Assembly (NCBI RefSeq): GCF_964048965.1
Contig: NZ_OZ040189.1
Coordinates: forward strand, 3,352,501-3,416,500
From: Tenacibaculum sp. 190130A14a
GTDB lineage: Bacteria > Bacteroidota > Bacteroidia > Flavobacteriales > Flavobacteriaceae
Direction: 5' to 3'
DNA length: 64,000 nt
Shown here: positions 40,472 through 49,058 of the stretch, piece after piece
Position numbering within the stretch: position 1 is the first letter of the stretch
Layout of the letters: the number at the start of each line of letters is the position of its first letter
Notes under the pieces: generated by a model
The model's input: the letters and a program-made list of their open reading frames with translations, nothing else
Told to the model about the DNA's origin: nothing
Databases searched by the model: none
Position numbers and translations under genes: made by a program

Positions 40472-42589
40472 TTATTCTATTCCGTAGAAAGAGCTTAATC
40501 TATCCTCAACATCAGAAGCTTTTTTAACAGCCTCATATAATTGGAAAGTTTTAGCTTTTCTCTCTCCAGCAATACGTTTTCTAAATGTATCATAGTTTGG
40601 TAATGCTGCTGGTTGCTCTTTCTTTTCAACGATAAAAGCATACACTCCTAAATCACCTGCTATCTTATTCTTTAATTCATTTTCTTTAGAGAATAACATT
40701 GCTCCAACCACTTTTGGTTCATTTCCAATTCCTGGTAATGCAGGCGATTGTAAATTTACATCAGAAGCAGTTCTAACAGTTTGAGAGTTCGCACTTGCAA
40801 TATCTTGTAAGTTTGCTCCGTTCATTTTATCAGCAATTAATGCCGCTTTCTTTTCCTTTACTAAAATTGATCTAACTTGAGCAGTAGCCTTTTCTACTGG
40901 CATTAATCCTTTTGCAGTTTTCGCTTTTAAAACAGCTACAGCATATCCTCCATTAATATCAAAACGTTTGAAATCTCCAATACCTAAATCTTTACCAAAT
41001 GCCCAAGTAACCATTTCTCTTTCGTTACCAACGCTTGGTACCATTTCGTCTAATGCTTTGATTCCAACAGCTGAAGTAGCGTTTAATTCATTTTCTTTAA
41101 CAGCATCTGCAAAACTTTTTCCATTTGCTAATTCTTGAGCAAAAGTTTCAGCTTTTTGGAAGATAGTGTTTTCCGTTGCTTCAGATGCTTCAATTTTTCT
41201 TCCAAAAGTAGCTAACTTCACTACTGGCTGGAAGTTCTTTTGTCCTTCTACTTTGATTACGTGGAAACCAAAAGGTGTTTTAACAACCCCCATATCTCCT
41301 TCTTTACTTTCAAATACAAAATCTCTAAACGCAGGAACCATTTGTCCATAAGGGAACCAATCGTAAAATCCTCCTTTTTCTGAAGACCCTTTATCTGATG
41401 ACATTTCCTTTGCTAAATCAGCAAACTTAGCTGGACTTTCTTTTACTACAGTTAACAAACTATCTGCAGTTTTCTTTGCTTCTTCTTCTGTTTGAGTTAC
41501 AGTTGCATCTGCACTTGAAGCACCCATAAATGGAATTAAGATATGTCTTGCTTGTGCTGAATCAGGCAATTGAGTAACCTTTGTAATTTTAGAAATTTTA
41601 AAGTATTCTCCGTCTTTATAAGGTCCAAATACATCTCCCTCTTTCCCATTAAATATATCATCTGCTACAACTTGAGGTACCTGAACTTTATATTTAACAT
41701 TATCATCTAAAGAAATATCAGATTCATTTTCTTCAAAAAACTCAGCATAATCTGTAGTATTTTTTAACCCTTTGATTGGAGTATTGTTTACCGTAGAATC
41801 TTCCAACAATTTAGCTAAATCTGCTTTAATAGCATCTTCATCTTCTTTAGTTGGTACAATATCAAATCTAACAACTTCTAAATCTCTTGATTCTTCTACC
41901 TGAAATTGATTTGAATGTTTTTCAATATAATTTCTTACATCTCCTTTTGTTAAAACTACTAAACTATCTGCAATTGTAGCGTATGGAATTTGCACATACT
42001 TAGCTGTAATTTTTGCATTGTTATTCATGTACTGAGTTTCTCCTTCTTTTAAAGAAGCTCCTAAACCTGCAGCAACTAAATTATCGTAAGTAGTTTTTTC
42101 TAATCCATTTTGGATTGAAGTCATAAAGTTTTGCCATAATCTCCACTCTTCACCATTTGTTTCTTTGATTGTAACTAAAAACTCTTTTAATTTTGCTCTA
42201 TCGAAAACTCCAGCAGTTTGAAATCTTTGATCACTTTGAATTGATGGGTTCTCACAGATTGCATTAAAAATATCTGCATCTCCAACTGTAATACCAGCTT
42301 CTTCTAATTGCGCCTTGTAAATCTTTTGTCTTAATAAATTCTCCCAAACAGTTTTTGCAGCTTGCATTTCTGGAACTCTGTTTCTAGTTTGGGTTTTATA
42401 TGCATCTAAAGCCTCTGCAAACTCTACACGTGAAATACTTTCTCCATTTACTTCACCTATTTCATTCACCTTACTTGAATTGAAAAAATCTCCGATTGTA
42501 GAAGGATCTAATACAAAAGCAAAAAGTGCTAAACCTATTACAAGAATCAAGAACATTGAACGTTCTCTAATTTTCGATAAAATTGCCAT
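40472..42589 (-). CDS. PpiD-like periplasmic peptidylprolyl isomerase
   Basis: 705 residues. The N-terminal anchor (SMFLILVIGLALFAFVLDP, about 11-29) is followed by a SurA_N-like chaperone region, a parvulin domain around 345-455 (ARHILIPF ... FADLAKEMSSDKGSSEKGGFYDWFPYGQMVPAFRDFVF ... TPFGFHVIKVEGQ) and a second, degenerate parvulin-like C-terminal part. This is the PpiD/SurA plan for helping outer-membrane and periplasmic proteins fold. The gene follows the envelope operon at 42702-48105 after a 112-base gap, so it may have its own promoter. Confidence 0.93.
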   Translation of the reverse strand: MAILSKIRERSMFLILVIGLALFAFVLDPSTIGDFFNSSKVNEIGEVNGESISRVEFAEALDAYKTQTRNRVPEMQAAKTVWENLLRQKIYKAQLEEAGITVGDADIFNAICENPSIQSDQRFQTAGVFDRAKLKEFLVTIKETNGEEWRLWQNFMTSIQNGLEKTTYDNLVAAGLGASLKEGETQYMNNNAKITAKYVQIPYATIADSLVVLTKGDVRNYIEKHSNQFQVEESRDLEVVRFDIVPTKEDEDAIKADLAKLLEDSTVNNTPIKGLKNTTDYAEFFEENESDISLDDNVKYKVQVPQVVADDIFNGKEGDVFGPYKDGEYFKISKITKVTQLPDSAQARHILIPFMGASSADATVTQTEEEAKKTADSLLTVVKESPAKFADLAKEMSSDKGSSEKGGFYDWFPYGQMVPAFRDFVFESKEGDMGVVKTPFGFHVIKVEGQKNFQPVVKLATFGRKIEASEATENTIFQKAETFAQELANGKSFADAVKENELNATSAVGIKALDEMVPSVGNEREMVTWAFGKDLGIGDFKRFDINGGYAVAVLKAKTAKGLMPVEKATAQVRSILVKEKKAALIADKMNGANLQDIASANSQTVRTASDVNLQSPALPGIGNEPKVVGAMLFSKENELKNKIAGDLGVYAFIVEKKEQPAALPNYDTFRKRIAGERKAKTFQLYEAVKKASDVEDRLSSFYGIE

Positions 42590-42701
42590 ACGTCATTTAT
42601 TTAATTAACAGTGTGCGAAAATACAATTTCACATTAAATAATGCAACGTTTTTTTAGCTGTTTTAGAGGGGGTTTAAGATGTTTTGATGAAGAACATGTC
42701 T

Positions 42702-43994
42702 TTAGTCTTCTTTATGTAAAACTTTAAGGTATAAATCGTTAATTTTTGTAGCACTAACCGTCAATATTTCAATATGAAACCTACCAATATCAATTTTATC
42801 TCCTTCTTGTGGTATTGTTTCTGTATGATTAATTATAAATCCACCAAGTGTTTCGTATGCATCTTCTTTAGGAATATTCAAATCGTACTCTTCATTTAAA
42901 TAATCAACTTCTAAGCGTGCAGAAAAGTTAAATTCTCTATCGTTAATTTTTTCTTCTAATTGTTGTTGAACATCATGCTCATCTTCAATTTCTCCAAATA
43001 ATTCTTCTACAACATCTTCCACTGTAATAATACCAGAAGTTCCTCCATATTCATCTACTACCACAGCAATACTTCTTCTTTTTTTCATTAAAGAATTTAA
43101 CACATCATTTATCACCATAGACTCTGGAACAAACTCTACTGGTAACAAAATTGATTTGATAGATCTTGGCTTTTTAAAAAGTTCAAAAGCATTGACATAC
43201 CCAAGAATATTATCAAGTGAATTCTTATATACTAAAATCTTTGAATATCCAGTTTCTATAAACAGTGTTCTTAAATTTGCTACCGACTCATGCAACTCTA
43301 CAGCCATTATTTCAGTTCGAGGAACCATAATTTCTCTAGACTTAACTTTATGAAACTCTAACGCGTTTTGAAATATTTGAATTTCAGAGTCTACTTCTTC
43401 ACTATCTTTCCCAGTTTCTAATTGTTCTGAGATATAGTTTCCAAGTTCTTCTTTACTAAACTCTGTTTGTGTTTCGTTTTCTTTCGTTTTAAAAAATACA
43501 TGTAACAAAAAGTCAGAAATTTTTGTAATAAACCAAGAAACGATATAGAAAACTAAGTAAAAGAAATAAGCTGGTATTACGAACAGTTTAAGCATTTCAT
43601 TTGCATAAATTCGCGAAATTGCTTTGGGCAAAAATTCTGCAGTAACCAGTATAATAATTGTAGAAATTGTGGTTTGAGTTAATAAACTTAAATCCTTTAA
43701 TATATAATCTACAAAAGGAAGCTCTGTGGGCAGAAGCATTTGAAACCATTGCATTAGCAGCTCTCCCATAAAGTAACTGTAAACAACCAATGCAATATTA
43801 TTACCTACCAACATTGTGGTAATAAATTTTGATGATTTCTCTGTAAGTTTTGCTAGTATTTTAGGAGTAATACCTTCTCTTTTTTTCTCTAGCTCTATGT
43901 GCAATTTATTTGCCGACACAAAAGCTATTTCCATTCCTGAAAAAAAAGCTGAAAACAGTATTGATAAGAAGATAATAATTAGTTCGGTATACAT
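42702..43994 (-). CDS. CNNM/CBS-domain (hemolysin/CorC-type) membrane protein
   Basis: 430 residues. An N-terminal CNNM domain (about 1-190) with hydrophobic segments includes FFSGMEIAFVSANKL. Two CBS domains follow (about 210-330; IMVPRTEIMAVEL, VVVDEYGGTSGIITVEDVVEELFGEI), then a CorC_HlyC C-terminal domain (about 345-425). The family is implicated in Mg2+/Co2+ transport, and the gliding protein GldE is a relative; the neighbours of gldE are absent here, so I do not use that name. Its start overlaps the stop of the small membrane-protein gene by one base. Confidence 0.92.
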   Translation of the reverse strand: MYTELIIIFLSILFSAFFSGMEIAFVSANKLHIELEKKREGITPKILAKLTEKSSKFITTMLVGNNIALVVYSYFMGELLMQWFQMLLPTELPFVDYILKDLSLLTQTTISTIIILVTAEFLPKAISRIYANEMLKLFVIPAYFFYLVFYIVSWFITKISDFLLHVFFKTKENETQTEFSKEELGNYISEQLETGKDSEEVDSEIQIFQNALEFHKVKSREIMVPRTEIMAVELHESVANLRTLFIETGYSKILVYKNSLDNILGYVNAFELFKKPRSIKSILLPVEFVPESMVINDVLNSLMKKRRSIAVVVDEYGGTSGIITVEDVVEELFGEIEDEHDVQQQLEEKINDREFNFSARLEVDYLNEEYDLNIPKEDAYETLGGFIINHTETIPQEGDKIDIGRFHIEILTVSATKINDLYLKVLHKED

Positions 43995-44191
43995 TAACCT
44001 TGTTTATTACGTTTTTCTACCTTTCTTCTAAAATTACGTTTAAAGAAGAAAATTAACGTAATAAAGATAGCAAAACCAAACATAATAATTGCTTGTTGTT
44101 TGTCAGAATTCCATTTTAGTATTCCTTCAACTAAAAATATAATTCCTACTACCAAATAACCATATTGAATATATTTCCAAAGTGCGTTCAT
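43994..44191 (-). CDS. Small two-helix membrane protein
   Basis: 65 residues with two hydrophobic segments (about 8-25 and 33-50) and a very basic C-terminus (KRNFRRKVEKRNKQG). The function is unknown. It sits between lptC (2-base gap) and the CNNM/CBS gene (1-base overlap), an arrangement that implies tight co-translation and a role linked to envelope biogenesis or the CNNM protein. Confidence 0.75.
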   Translation of the reverse strand: MNALWKYIQYGYLVVGIIFLVEGILKWNSDKQQAIIMFGFAIFITLIFFFKRNFRRKVEKRNKQG

Positions 44192-44193
44192 TA

Positions 44194-44763
44194 TTATATT
44201 TCTTTTTGTTTTACTTCTATATCTCCTGTGATATCTTTTGCTACAAACTGACTTAAATCTTGTTTTGACTCAAATCCAAAACCATTTATAACACTTTCTG
44301 GGGTAGTTAATCGAAAACCATCTTCTGTAAAGAAATAAGCTTCTTTTTGATCCCAAAACAACTGATTTGTTTCTAGTTTTGAATTATCACTATGATTTAT
44401 AATTACCACATTACCTCGAATTTCAGAAACTTCCGTTTTCGAATAGGTTAATGCATAGTTTCCGGTAATTGTTGTGGAGTCTTTACCGTTTTTTCCAATT
44501 GAAACAATTTTAATTCCTTTTGGAAATTCGTTGTAAGGGTGTTGTTTCCTATTAGAGAAATCCAGAAGCAACGGTGTAATTAGTCGAGATGTTACTCTAC
44601 CAGAATCTTTATACACATGATTTGTATTTTTAGCTTTACCTATCGGTAAGTTTTTGTCTGCCAAAAAATCTTGTACTTCTTTTTTGCTATTTACACATGA
44701 AAAAAACATTGCCACCAAACTAATGATAGCAATGTTATTTATGATATGTTTCTTTTTATTCAA
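44194..44763 (-). CDS. lptC: LPS export protein LptC
   Basis: 189 residues. It starts with a membrane/lipoprotein-like segment (Cys23 in FFSC). The beta-jellyroll sequence that follows includes LLLDFSNRKQHPYNEFPKGIKIV, GNYALTYSKTEVSEIRGNVVIINHSDNSKLETNQLFWD and ITGDIEVKQ, typical of Bacteroidota LptC. It bridges the LptB2FG transporter to the periplasmic LptA chain in lipopolysaccharide export. It lies 13 bases downstream of the TPR protein gene within the operon. Confidence 0.9.
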   Translation of the reverse strand: MNKKKHIINNIAIISLVAMFFSCVNSKKEVQDFLADKNLPIGKAKNTNHVYKDSGRVTSRLITPLLLDFSNRKQHPYNEFPKGIKIVSIGKNGKDSTTITGNYALTYSKTEVSEIRGNVVIINHSDNSKLETNQLFWDQKEAYFFTEDGFRLTTPESVINGFGFESKQDLSQFVAKDITGDIEVKQKEI

Positions 44764-44776
44764 AATTTCAAATAGA

Positions 44777-46093
44777 TTATGGTACTCTTACAGTTTCCCC
44801 AATCCAACATCCAACTCTATATGAAGAACCTGATGCTAATCCTTTTTGGAACACTAATTTTTTAGAAGGTATTAATCCCTTATAACTCTTAATATATCTT
44901 CCTGCTCCACAACCTGGGTCTACTCTTTTTGCTTTTTGTGCCTTGTTTAAAGCTGCTACGTATACCATTCTCTTTTCAAATTCATCACTACCACAAGAGT
45001 TTGCACTCTTAGCATATAAATTTGCAATGAATAAATACGCTTTCCCCATATTTGGATTATATCTTAAAGCTTCTCTAGCTAAAGCTCTTGCTCTACTACC
45101 ACTAGCTCCTTGTGCTTCTCTCAACTTATACTTAGCTTTCTTTAATGGATCTGTTTCTAAATCGAATGCCTTCTTTCTCATTTGAGCAGCACCGCTCTTA
45201 TCTCCATTTTTAGCTAATACTCCAGCTAAGAAGTTATATGCATCTGCAGATTGCGTTGTTTCAGCATATGCATTTGCTAACTTTTCAAATAAAGGATCTG
45301 TTGCACATCCTTTGTTATACATTCTTGAAACGGCTCTCTTTAACCAAACTCCGTTTGTTTTGTTTCCTTCAAAATCTCTACTATAAATAGGGATTAATCT
45401 TTCACAAGTTGCAATTTCAGAAATTGTTGCATCTAATCCACCCTCTACTTGACCTAAAGAAGTTGAATTGATGGTATACGCTCTTAAGTTTCTTTTTTCT
45501 TTAGCAGAAATTGTTTTTAAAGAATCTTTTAACTGTAACGCTGCAATCTTCTTGTTATAATCATCTAACTTCTCACCTACAGATTCCATTACATCATCAT
45601 ACGTATCAAATACTTTTTGCGGATTTGAATCTTTATTCGTTTCTGTCACGGTTTTAAAATATCTAAAGATATTCTTAACACTCATATCTTTTGGAGAAAG
45701 CTTGTACGCCTTTTCTAAGATTACAAAAACATCTGAATCAGAAGCTAACTTGTTTTTTAATAAATACGTTGCATAATCACTATGTGCTTTTGCAGCTCCC
45801 TTTTGAGGGAAGTTAGCGATTCTTGTTTCGTATAACTTCTTAACTAAGTCGTGATTTTTAGTAGCTTCAGCTAACTTAGTTCCATACTTATAAATATTAA
45901 CTGATAATTTTGGACAGTTTGTTAAAAGATAATCTAAGTTTTGTTTAGCGTCGTCCGTGTACTTTTTGTTTTTAACATCGCCACTCATTAAGTTATACTT
46001 AACTAGACACTCTTGATTTGCTTGTGCCTTAATCCCGCTTACGGCTACAAACAAAAATAATCCTGTTAGTAAATACGTAATTTTTTTCATCAT
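44777..46093 (-). CDS. Secreted TPR-repeat protein, function unknown
   Basis: 438 residues with a signal peptide ending near residue 24 (VSGIKAQ). The body is helical and repetitive: TPR-like units are seen around 60-125 (LLTNCPKLSVNIYKYGTKLAE, YATYLLKNK) and 270-390 (LANAYAETTQSADAYNFLAGVLAKNGDKSGAAQMRKKAFDLE, AREALRYNPNMGKAYLFIANLYAKSA). Several Cys occur (CLVKY, NCPKL, CERLI, GCATD, SCGSD, GCGAG, GCWIG), possibly paired in the periplasm. It is conserved by position next to lptC and an outer-membrane protein, so a scaffold role in envelope assembly is plausible but unproven. Confidence 0.8.
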   Translation of the reverse strand: MMKKITYLLTGLFLFVAVSGIKAQANQECLVKYNLMSGDVKNKKYTDDAKQNLDYLLTNCPKLSVNIYKYGTKLAEATKNHDLVKKLYETRIANFPQKGAAKAHSDYATYLLKNKLASDSDVFVILEKAYKLSPKDMSVKNIFRYFKTVTETNKDSNPQKVFDTYDDVMESVGEKLDDYNKKIAALQLKDSLKTISAKEKRNLRAYTINSTSLGQVEGGLDATISEIATCERLIPIYSRDFEGNKTNGVWLKRAVSRMYNKGCATDPLFEKLANAYAETTQSADAYNFLAGVLAKNGDKSGAAQMRKKAFDLETDPLKKAKYKLREAQGASGSRARALAREALRYNPNMGKAYLFIANLYAKSANSCGSDEFEKRMVYVAALNKAQKAKRVDPGCGAGRYIKSYKGLIPSKKLVFQKGLASGSSYRVGCWIGETVRVP

Positions 46094-46106
46094 TTATCAG
46101 TTTTTA

Positions 46107-47381
46107 TTAATCTATTTGTCTCTTTTTAAACCAGTTTGTACTGTTCAAAGATAAACTTAATCTTACATTAAAATAATTTTCTTGTATTAAGTTTTCATTA
46201 GTTGTACCTCTTTGTCCGTATTCAAATCCAACATTTAAATTTGATAACTGACCTGGTAATGGCAACCCTAATCCAACATTTATGCCAAAGTCTTTTATTT
46301 CAGTAAAATTATTAGCATTTCCACTATTAACTAATAATCCCGCATTTTCATATCGAAATCCTGCTCTATAGGTAATTCTATCCCAATAACTTGATATTGA
46401 GTTAATTTTAGGAATATAATACCCTCCTAAAGAAAATTTCATTGAATCATCATATCTAAAAGAAGTTCCATCAGTTAATAAAGAATTTGTAGTAGATAAT
46501 GCTTTTTGAAACTGTTGATTTACCCCAACATACCATTTATTCAATTTCCCAACTCCTACTCCAACAACCGTTTTTAACGGTACAGTAATGTCTCCTTTAA
46601 TTTGAGTTTCTGAATGTAATTCTTTCTCTATTTCAGCTCCACTTGAATTAAAAGTTACACTAGACAACCTATCTGTTCCATTTCCTGACAAATCAGATTC
46701 TAACGTCATTGCAACTCCTGAGTGAAATTGTAATTTATTCTTAAACTCTGTTTTATATTGAGCTCCAATTTTAAATTGTCCTCCACGAATATTCAATTCT
46801 TCACTATTCTTTGAACCTCTCGCAACATCTGTACGTTGGTTTAAAATAGTGTTTTCAAGGTTTCCAAAAATAAATCCTGCTTCTACCCCTAAAGAAAGTC
46901 CTTCATAAACATACATACCAAAACTAGCATATATTTTATTGGTTCCACCTGTTCCTCTAAACAAGGTAACATCATCTGGGTTACTATCGTTTAACAATGA
47001 ATATCCAACAGAAGAAAAAGGTTGTAAACCTACAGAAAAACCAGCTTTCTTTCCTACTGGAAACCCTAATGCTATATATCGTAAGTTTGTCGAATTCCCT
47101 GATTGAGATTCATTTCCTTCCTTTAAATTTATAAAAGTCAAACTTCCTCCAATAGCATATGTAGCAAAGCGTAAATCAGCATTGGCTGCTGGGTTAATGA
47201 AGTTTAAATAATTTGCATCTTTCATCGCAACTCCTATTCCCCCCATAGAAGCTTGTTCTACTGTTACTGCTTCAAAATTTTCTCCAATTCCAAAAAATGA
47301 ATATGGTGAAGCACTGTTACGTTGTGCTAATAATGTTAATGAGCTAAATACGAATACTCCTAGTAAAATCCTCTTAATCAT
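46107..47381 (-). CDS. Putative outer-membrane beta-barrel protein
   Basis: 424 residues with a signal peptide (ends LTLLAQ, about 20). The mature protein is made of alternating amphipathic strands with Gly/Asn turns, starts SASPYSFFGIGENFEAVTVEQASMGGIGVA, and ends in a barrel-like strand with aromatic residues (NVRLSLSLNS). The N-terminal hatch-like segment recalls FadL/OmpP1-type porins of Bacteroidota. The ligand is unknown. It overlaps the end of coaX by 8 bases and is followed by the TPR protein gene after 13 bases. Confidence 0.8.
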   Translation of the reverse strand: MIKRILLGVFVFSSLTLLAQRNSASPYSFFGIGENFEAVTVEQASMGGIGVAMKDANYLNFINPAANADLRFATYAIGGSLTFINLKEGNESQSGNSTNLRYIALGFPVGKKAGFSVGLQPFSSVGYSLLNDSNPDDVTLFRGTGGTNKIYASFGMYVYEGLSLGVEAGFIFGNLENTILNQRTDVARGSKNSEELNIRGGQFKIGAQYKTEFKNKLQFHSGVAMTLESDLSGNGTDRLSSVTFNSSGAEIEKELHSETQIKGDITVPLKTVVGVGVGKLNKWYVGVNQQFQKALSTTNSLLTDGTSFRYDDSMKFSLGGYYIPKINSISSYWDRITYRAGFRYENAGLLVNSGNANNFTEIKDFGINVGLGLPLPGQLSNLNVGFEYGQRGTTNENLIQENYFNVRLSLSLNSTNWFKKRQID

Positions 47382-48105
47382 TCGCTAAATTATAATTCAA
47401 AATTGTATGTAATCCTTCCAAAACAAAATTTGGATGGGCAAATATGACACTTTTTAATTGTTTAGCCAAGAAATATGTGTCTCCTCCTGTTAAAACTACT
47501 GTTAAATCTTGATACTTCTCTTTATATTGTTGAATTACCCCGTCTATTTCCCTGCAAACTCCGTTCACTACACCCGAGTGAATCGAAGTATTTGTATCTA
47601 CTCCAATAGCGTCTTCCACTGTTTCTGATGATAACAACGGTAATTTCGCCGTAAAAGTATGGAGTGCGTTATATCTCATTTGAACTCCAGGAGAAATGGC
47701 CCCTCCTAAATATTCTCTTTCTCTATTTACAAACTCATAAGTAATACAGGTTCCCGCATCTATTACTAATACGTTTTGTTTTGGAAATTGTTGTACGGCA
47801 GCTGATGCCAATGCGATTCGATCTACCCCCAAAGTTTTTGGAGTTTTATATTTATTGATAAAAGGAACTTTTGTAGCTGAACTTACGAAGATCGGATCTA
47901 GTAAATCTGTTATTTTTTTCTTTTTTTCTATAGATATTGATGCTACCGAAGAGATGATACTGCTAGAAATATTATTTTTTTTAATAATTTTTTTAAGCTC
48001 CGAAATTATTTTTGATTTTTTAAAAACAACTAATTCCTCCAAGCTACCTTGTTCATAAACAGCAGCTTTCACTCTTGTATTCCCCACATCAATTATTAAG
48101 TACAT
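47374..48105 (-). CDS. coaX: Type III pantothenate kinase
   Basis: 243 residues. The ASKHA-fold motifs are DVGNTRVKAAVYE at the N-terminus, the GVDRIALASAA segment near 95, VIDAGTCITYEF near 115 and GGAISPGVQMRYNALHTFTAKLP near 135-160. It phosphorylates pantothenate in the first step of coenzyme A synthesis; this type is ATP-dependent and not feedback inhibited by CoA. It is the first gene of the envelope operon. A CAAATTTA (leftward TAAATTTG) at 48126-48133 is a likely -7 box, giving a short leader. Confidence 0.95.
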   Translation of the reverse strand: MYLIIDVGNTRVKAAVYEQGSLEELVVFKKSKIISELKKIIKKNNISSSIISSVASISIEKKKKITDLLDPIFVSSATKVPFINKYKTPKTLGVDRIALASAAVQQFPKQNVLVIDAGTCITYEFVNREREYLGGAISPGVQMRYNALHTFTAKLPLLSSETVEDAIGVDTNTSIHSGVVNGVCREIDGVIQQYKEKYQDLTVVLTGGDTYFLAKQLKSVIFAHPNFVLEGLHTILNYNLAND

Positions 48106-48125
48106 ATCCTCTTTTTATAAAACTT

Positions 48126-48133
48126 CAAATTTA
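48126..48133 (-). promoter_or_regulatory. -7 box for the coaX operon
   Basis: Leftward TAAATTTG, exact TAnnTTTG, 20 bases before ATG 48105. No clear TTG element at the expected distance. Confidence 0.45.
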
Positions 48134-48158
48134 CAATACATTTTTTTAAACTAATTGC

Positions 48159-48189
48159 TTTGTTAAATTAAAAAACGATTGTATATTTG
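48159..48189 (+). promoter_or_regulatory. Promoter of the tRNA-Phe pair
   Basis: TTTG (48159-48162), 19-base spacer, TATATTTG (48182-48189): a full match to the Bacteroidota vegetative consensus, 26 bases before the first tRNA. Confidence 0.8.
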
Positions 48190-48215
48190 CATCCGCTAAA
48201 CAAAAGCTAATAACT

Positions 48216-48288
48216 GGTGCCTTAGCTCAGTTGGTAGAGCAAAGGACTGAAAATCCTTGTGTCCCTGGTTCGATTCCTGGAGGCACCA
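48216..48288 (+). tRNA. tRNA-Phe (GAA), copy 1
   Basis: 73 bases. Acceptor arms GGTGCCT/AGGCACC, D-arm GCTCAGTTGGTAGAGC, anticodon loop CTGAAAA with anticodon GAA, T-arm GGTTCGATTCC. The 3' CCA is not encoded; the discriminator base is A. Confidence 0.98.
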
Positions 48289-48325
48289 CTTTTTTTAAAG
48301 CTTTTGATTGGCAAAAACCATTACT

Positions 48326-48398
48326 GGTGCCTTAGCTCAGTTGGTAGAGCAAAGGACTGAAAATCCTTGTGTCCCTGGTTCGATTCCTGGAGGCACCA
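48326..48398 (+). tRNA. tRNA-Phe (GAA), copy 2
   Basis: Identical over all 73 bases to copy 1, starting 110 bases later, and sharing the flanking ACT upstream and C downstream (77-base exact repeat). The two are transcribed from the same promoter and end at the terminator at 48403. CCA is not encoded. Confidence 0.98.
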
Positions 48399-48402
48399 CA
48401 TA

Positions 48403-48434
48403 AAAAACCCGAACATTTGTTCGGGTTTTTTGTT
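48403..48434. terminator. Bidirectional terminator after the tRNA pair
   Basis: AAAAACCCGAAC/GTTCGGGTTTTT perfect 12-bp stem with a 4-base loop; also serves the leftward response-regulator gene. Confidence 0.93.
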
Positions 48435-48442
48435 TTATATAG

Positions 48443-49057
48443 TTACATGCCAGAGTTTTTCAATTTTTGCATTAACTCTTCCTTTTTACTTACATGAAGC
48501 TTTTCGTAGATATTTCTTGTATGTGTTTTAATTGTATTTACTGATAAACTTAATTCTTCAGCAATTGTAGCATAACTCCTTCCTTTTGCAAGCAATTTTA
48601 CGACTTCATTTTCACGCATTGTCAACCCCTCTTGTTTAGGCATTTGAAAATATGCAATTACCTTCCTCGCAATACTTCCACTCATTGGAGAACCTCCCTT
48701 TTTAACCTGTTTTAGTGCATTTATTAATTCTTCTGGGTTTGTGTTTTTAGTTAAGTATCCAATTGCTCCAGCTGATAATGCATCAAATATATAGTCTGAA
48801 TCTTCATATACAGAAATAACGACACTCTTGGCCTTCGGGTTTTGATAATGAAATCGTTTAATCCCTTCAATTCCATTTATTCCAGGCAACTTAATATCAA
48901 TCAAAATGATATCTGGCTCCTCATCCTTACAAAACAAAAGTGCATCTTCGCAATTCAAAAAAGCTCCTAACACCTCAAACTCAACCGAAGAATTTACTAT
49001 TTCCTTAAATGACATTAAAAGACTTTCATTATCTTCTATTATAACCACCTTTTGCAT
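48443..49057 (-). CDS. NarL/LuxR-type response regulator
   Basis: 204 residues. The receiver domain (1-120) has Glu8/Asp9 and phosphoacceptor Asp54 in IILIDIKLPG, with Lys at KNTNPEE. The LuxR-type HTH is at about 140-200 (LTMRENEVVKLLAKGRSYATIAEELSLSVNTIKTHTRNIYEKL). It is one base downstream of the sensor kinase gene, so the two form a pair. It is the natural candidate to bind the 17-bp palindromes at 51989 and 53193. Confidence 0.95.
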   Translation of the reverse strand: MQKVVIIEDNESLLMSFKEIVNSSVEFEVLGAFLNCEDALLFCKDEEPDIILIDIKLPGINGIEGIKRFHYQNPKAKSVVISVYEDSDYIFDALSAGAIGYLTKNTNPEELINALKQVKKGGSPMSGSIARKVIAYFQMPKQEGLTMRENEVVKLLAKGRSYATIAEELSLSVNTIKTHTRNIYEKLHVSKKEELMQKLKNSGM

Positions 49058-49058
49058 A

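Noticed and set aside
42702..43994. Naming the CNNM/CBS protein gldE
   Set aside because: Same superfamily, but the gliding neighbours of gldE are missing and the operon with lptC and coaX fits a general CNNM protein.
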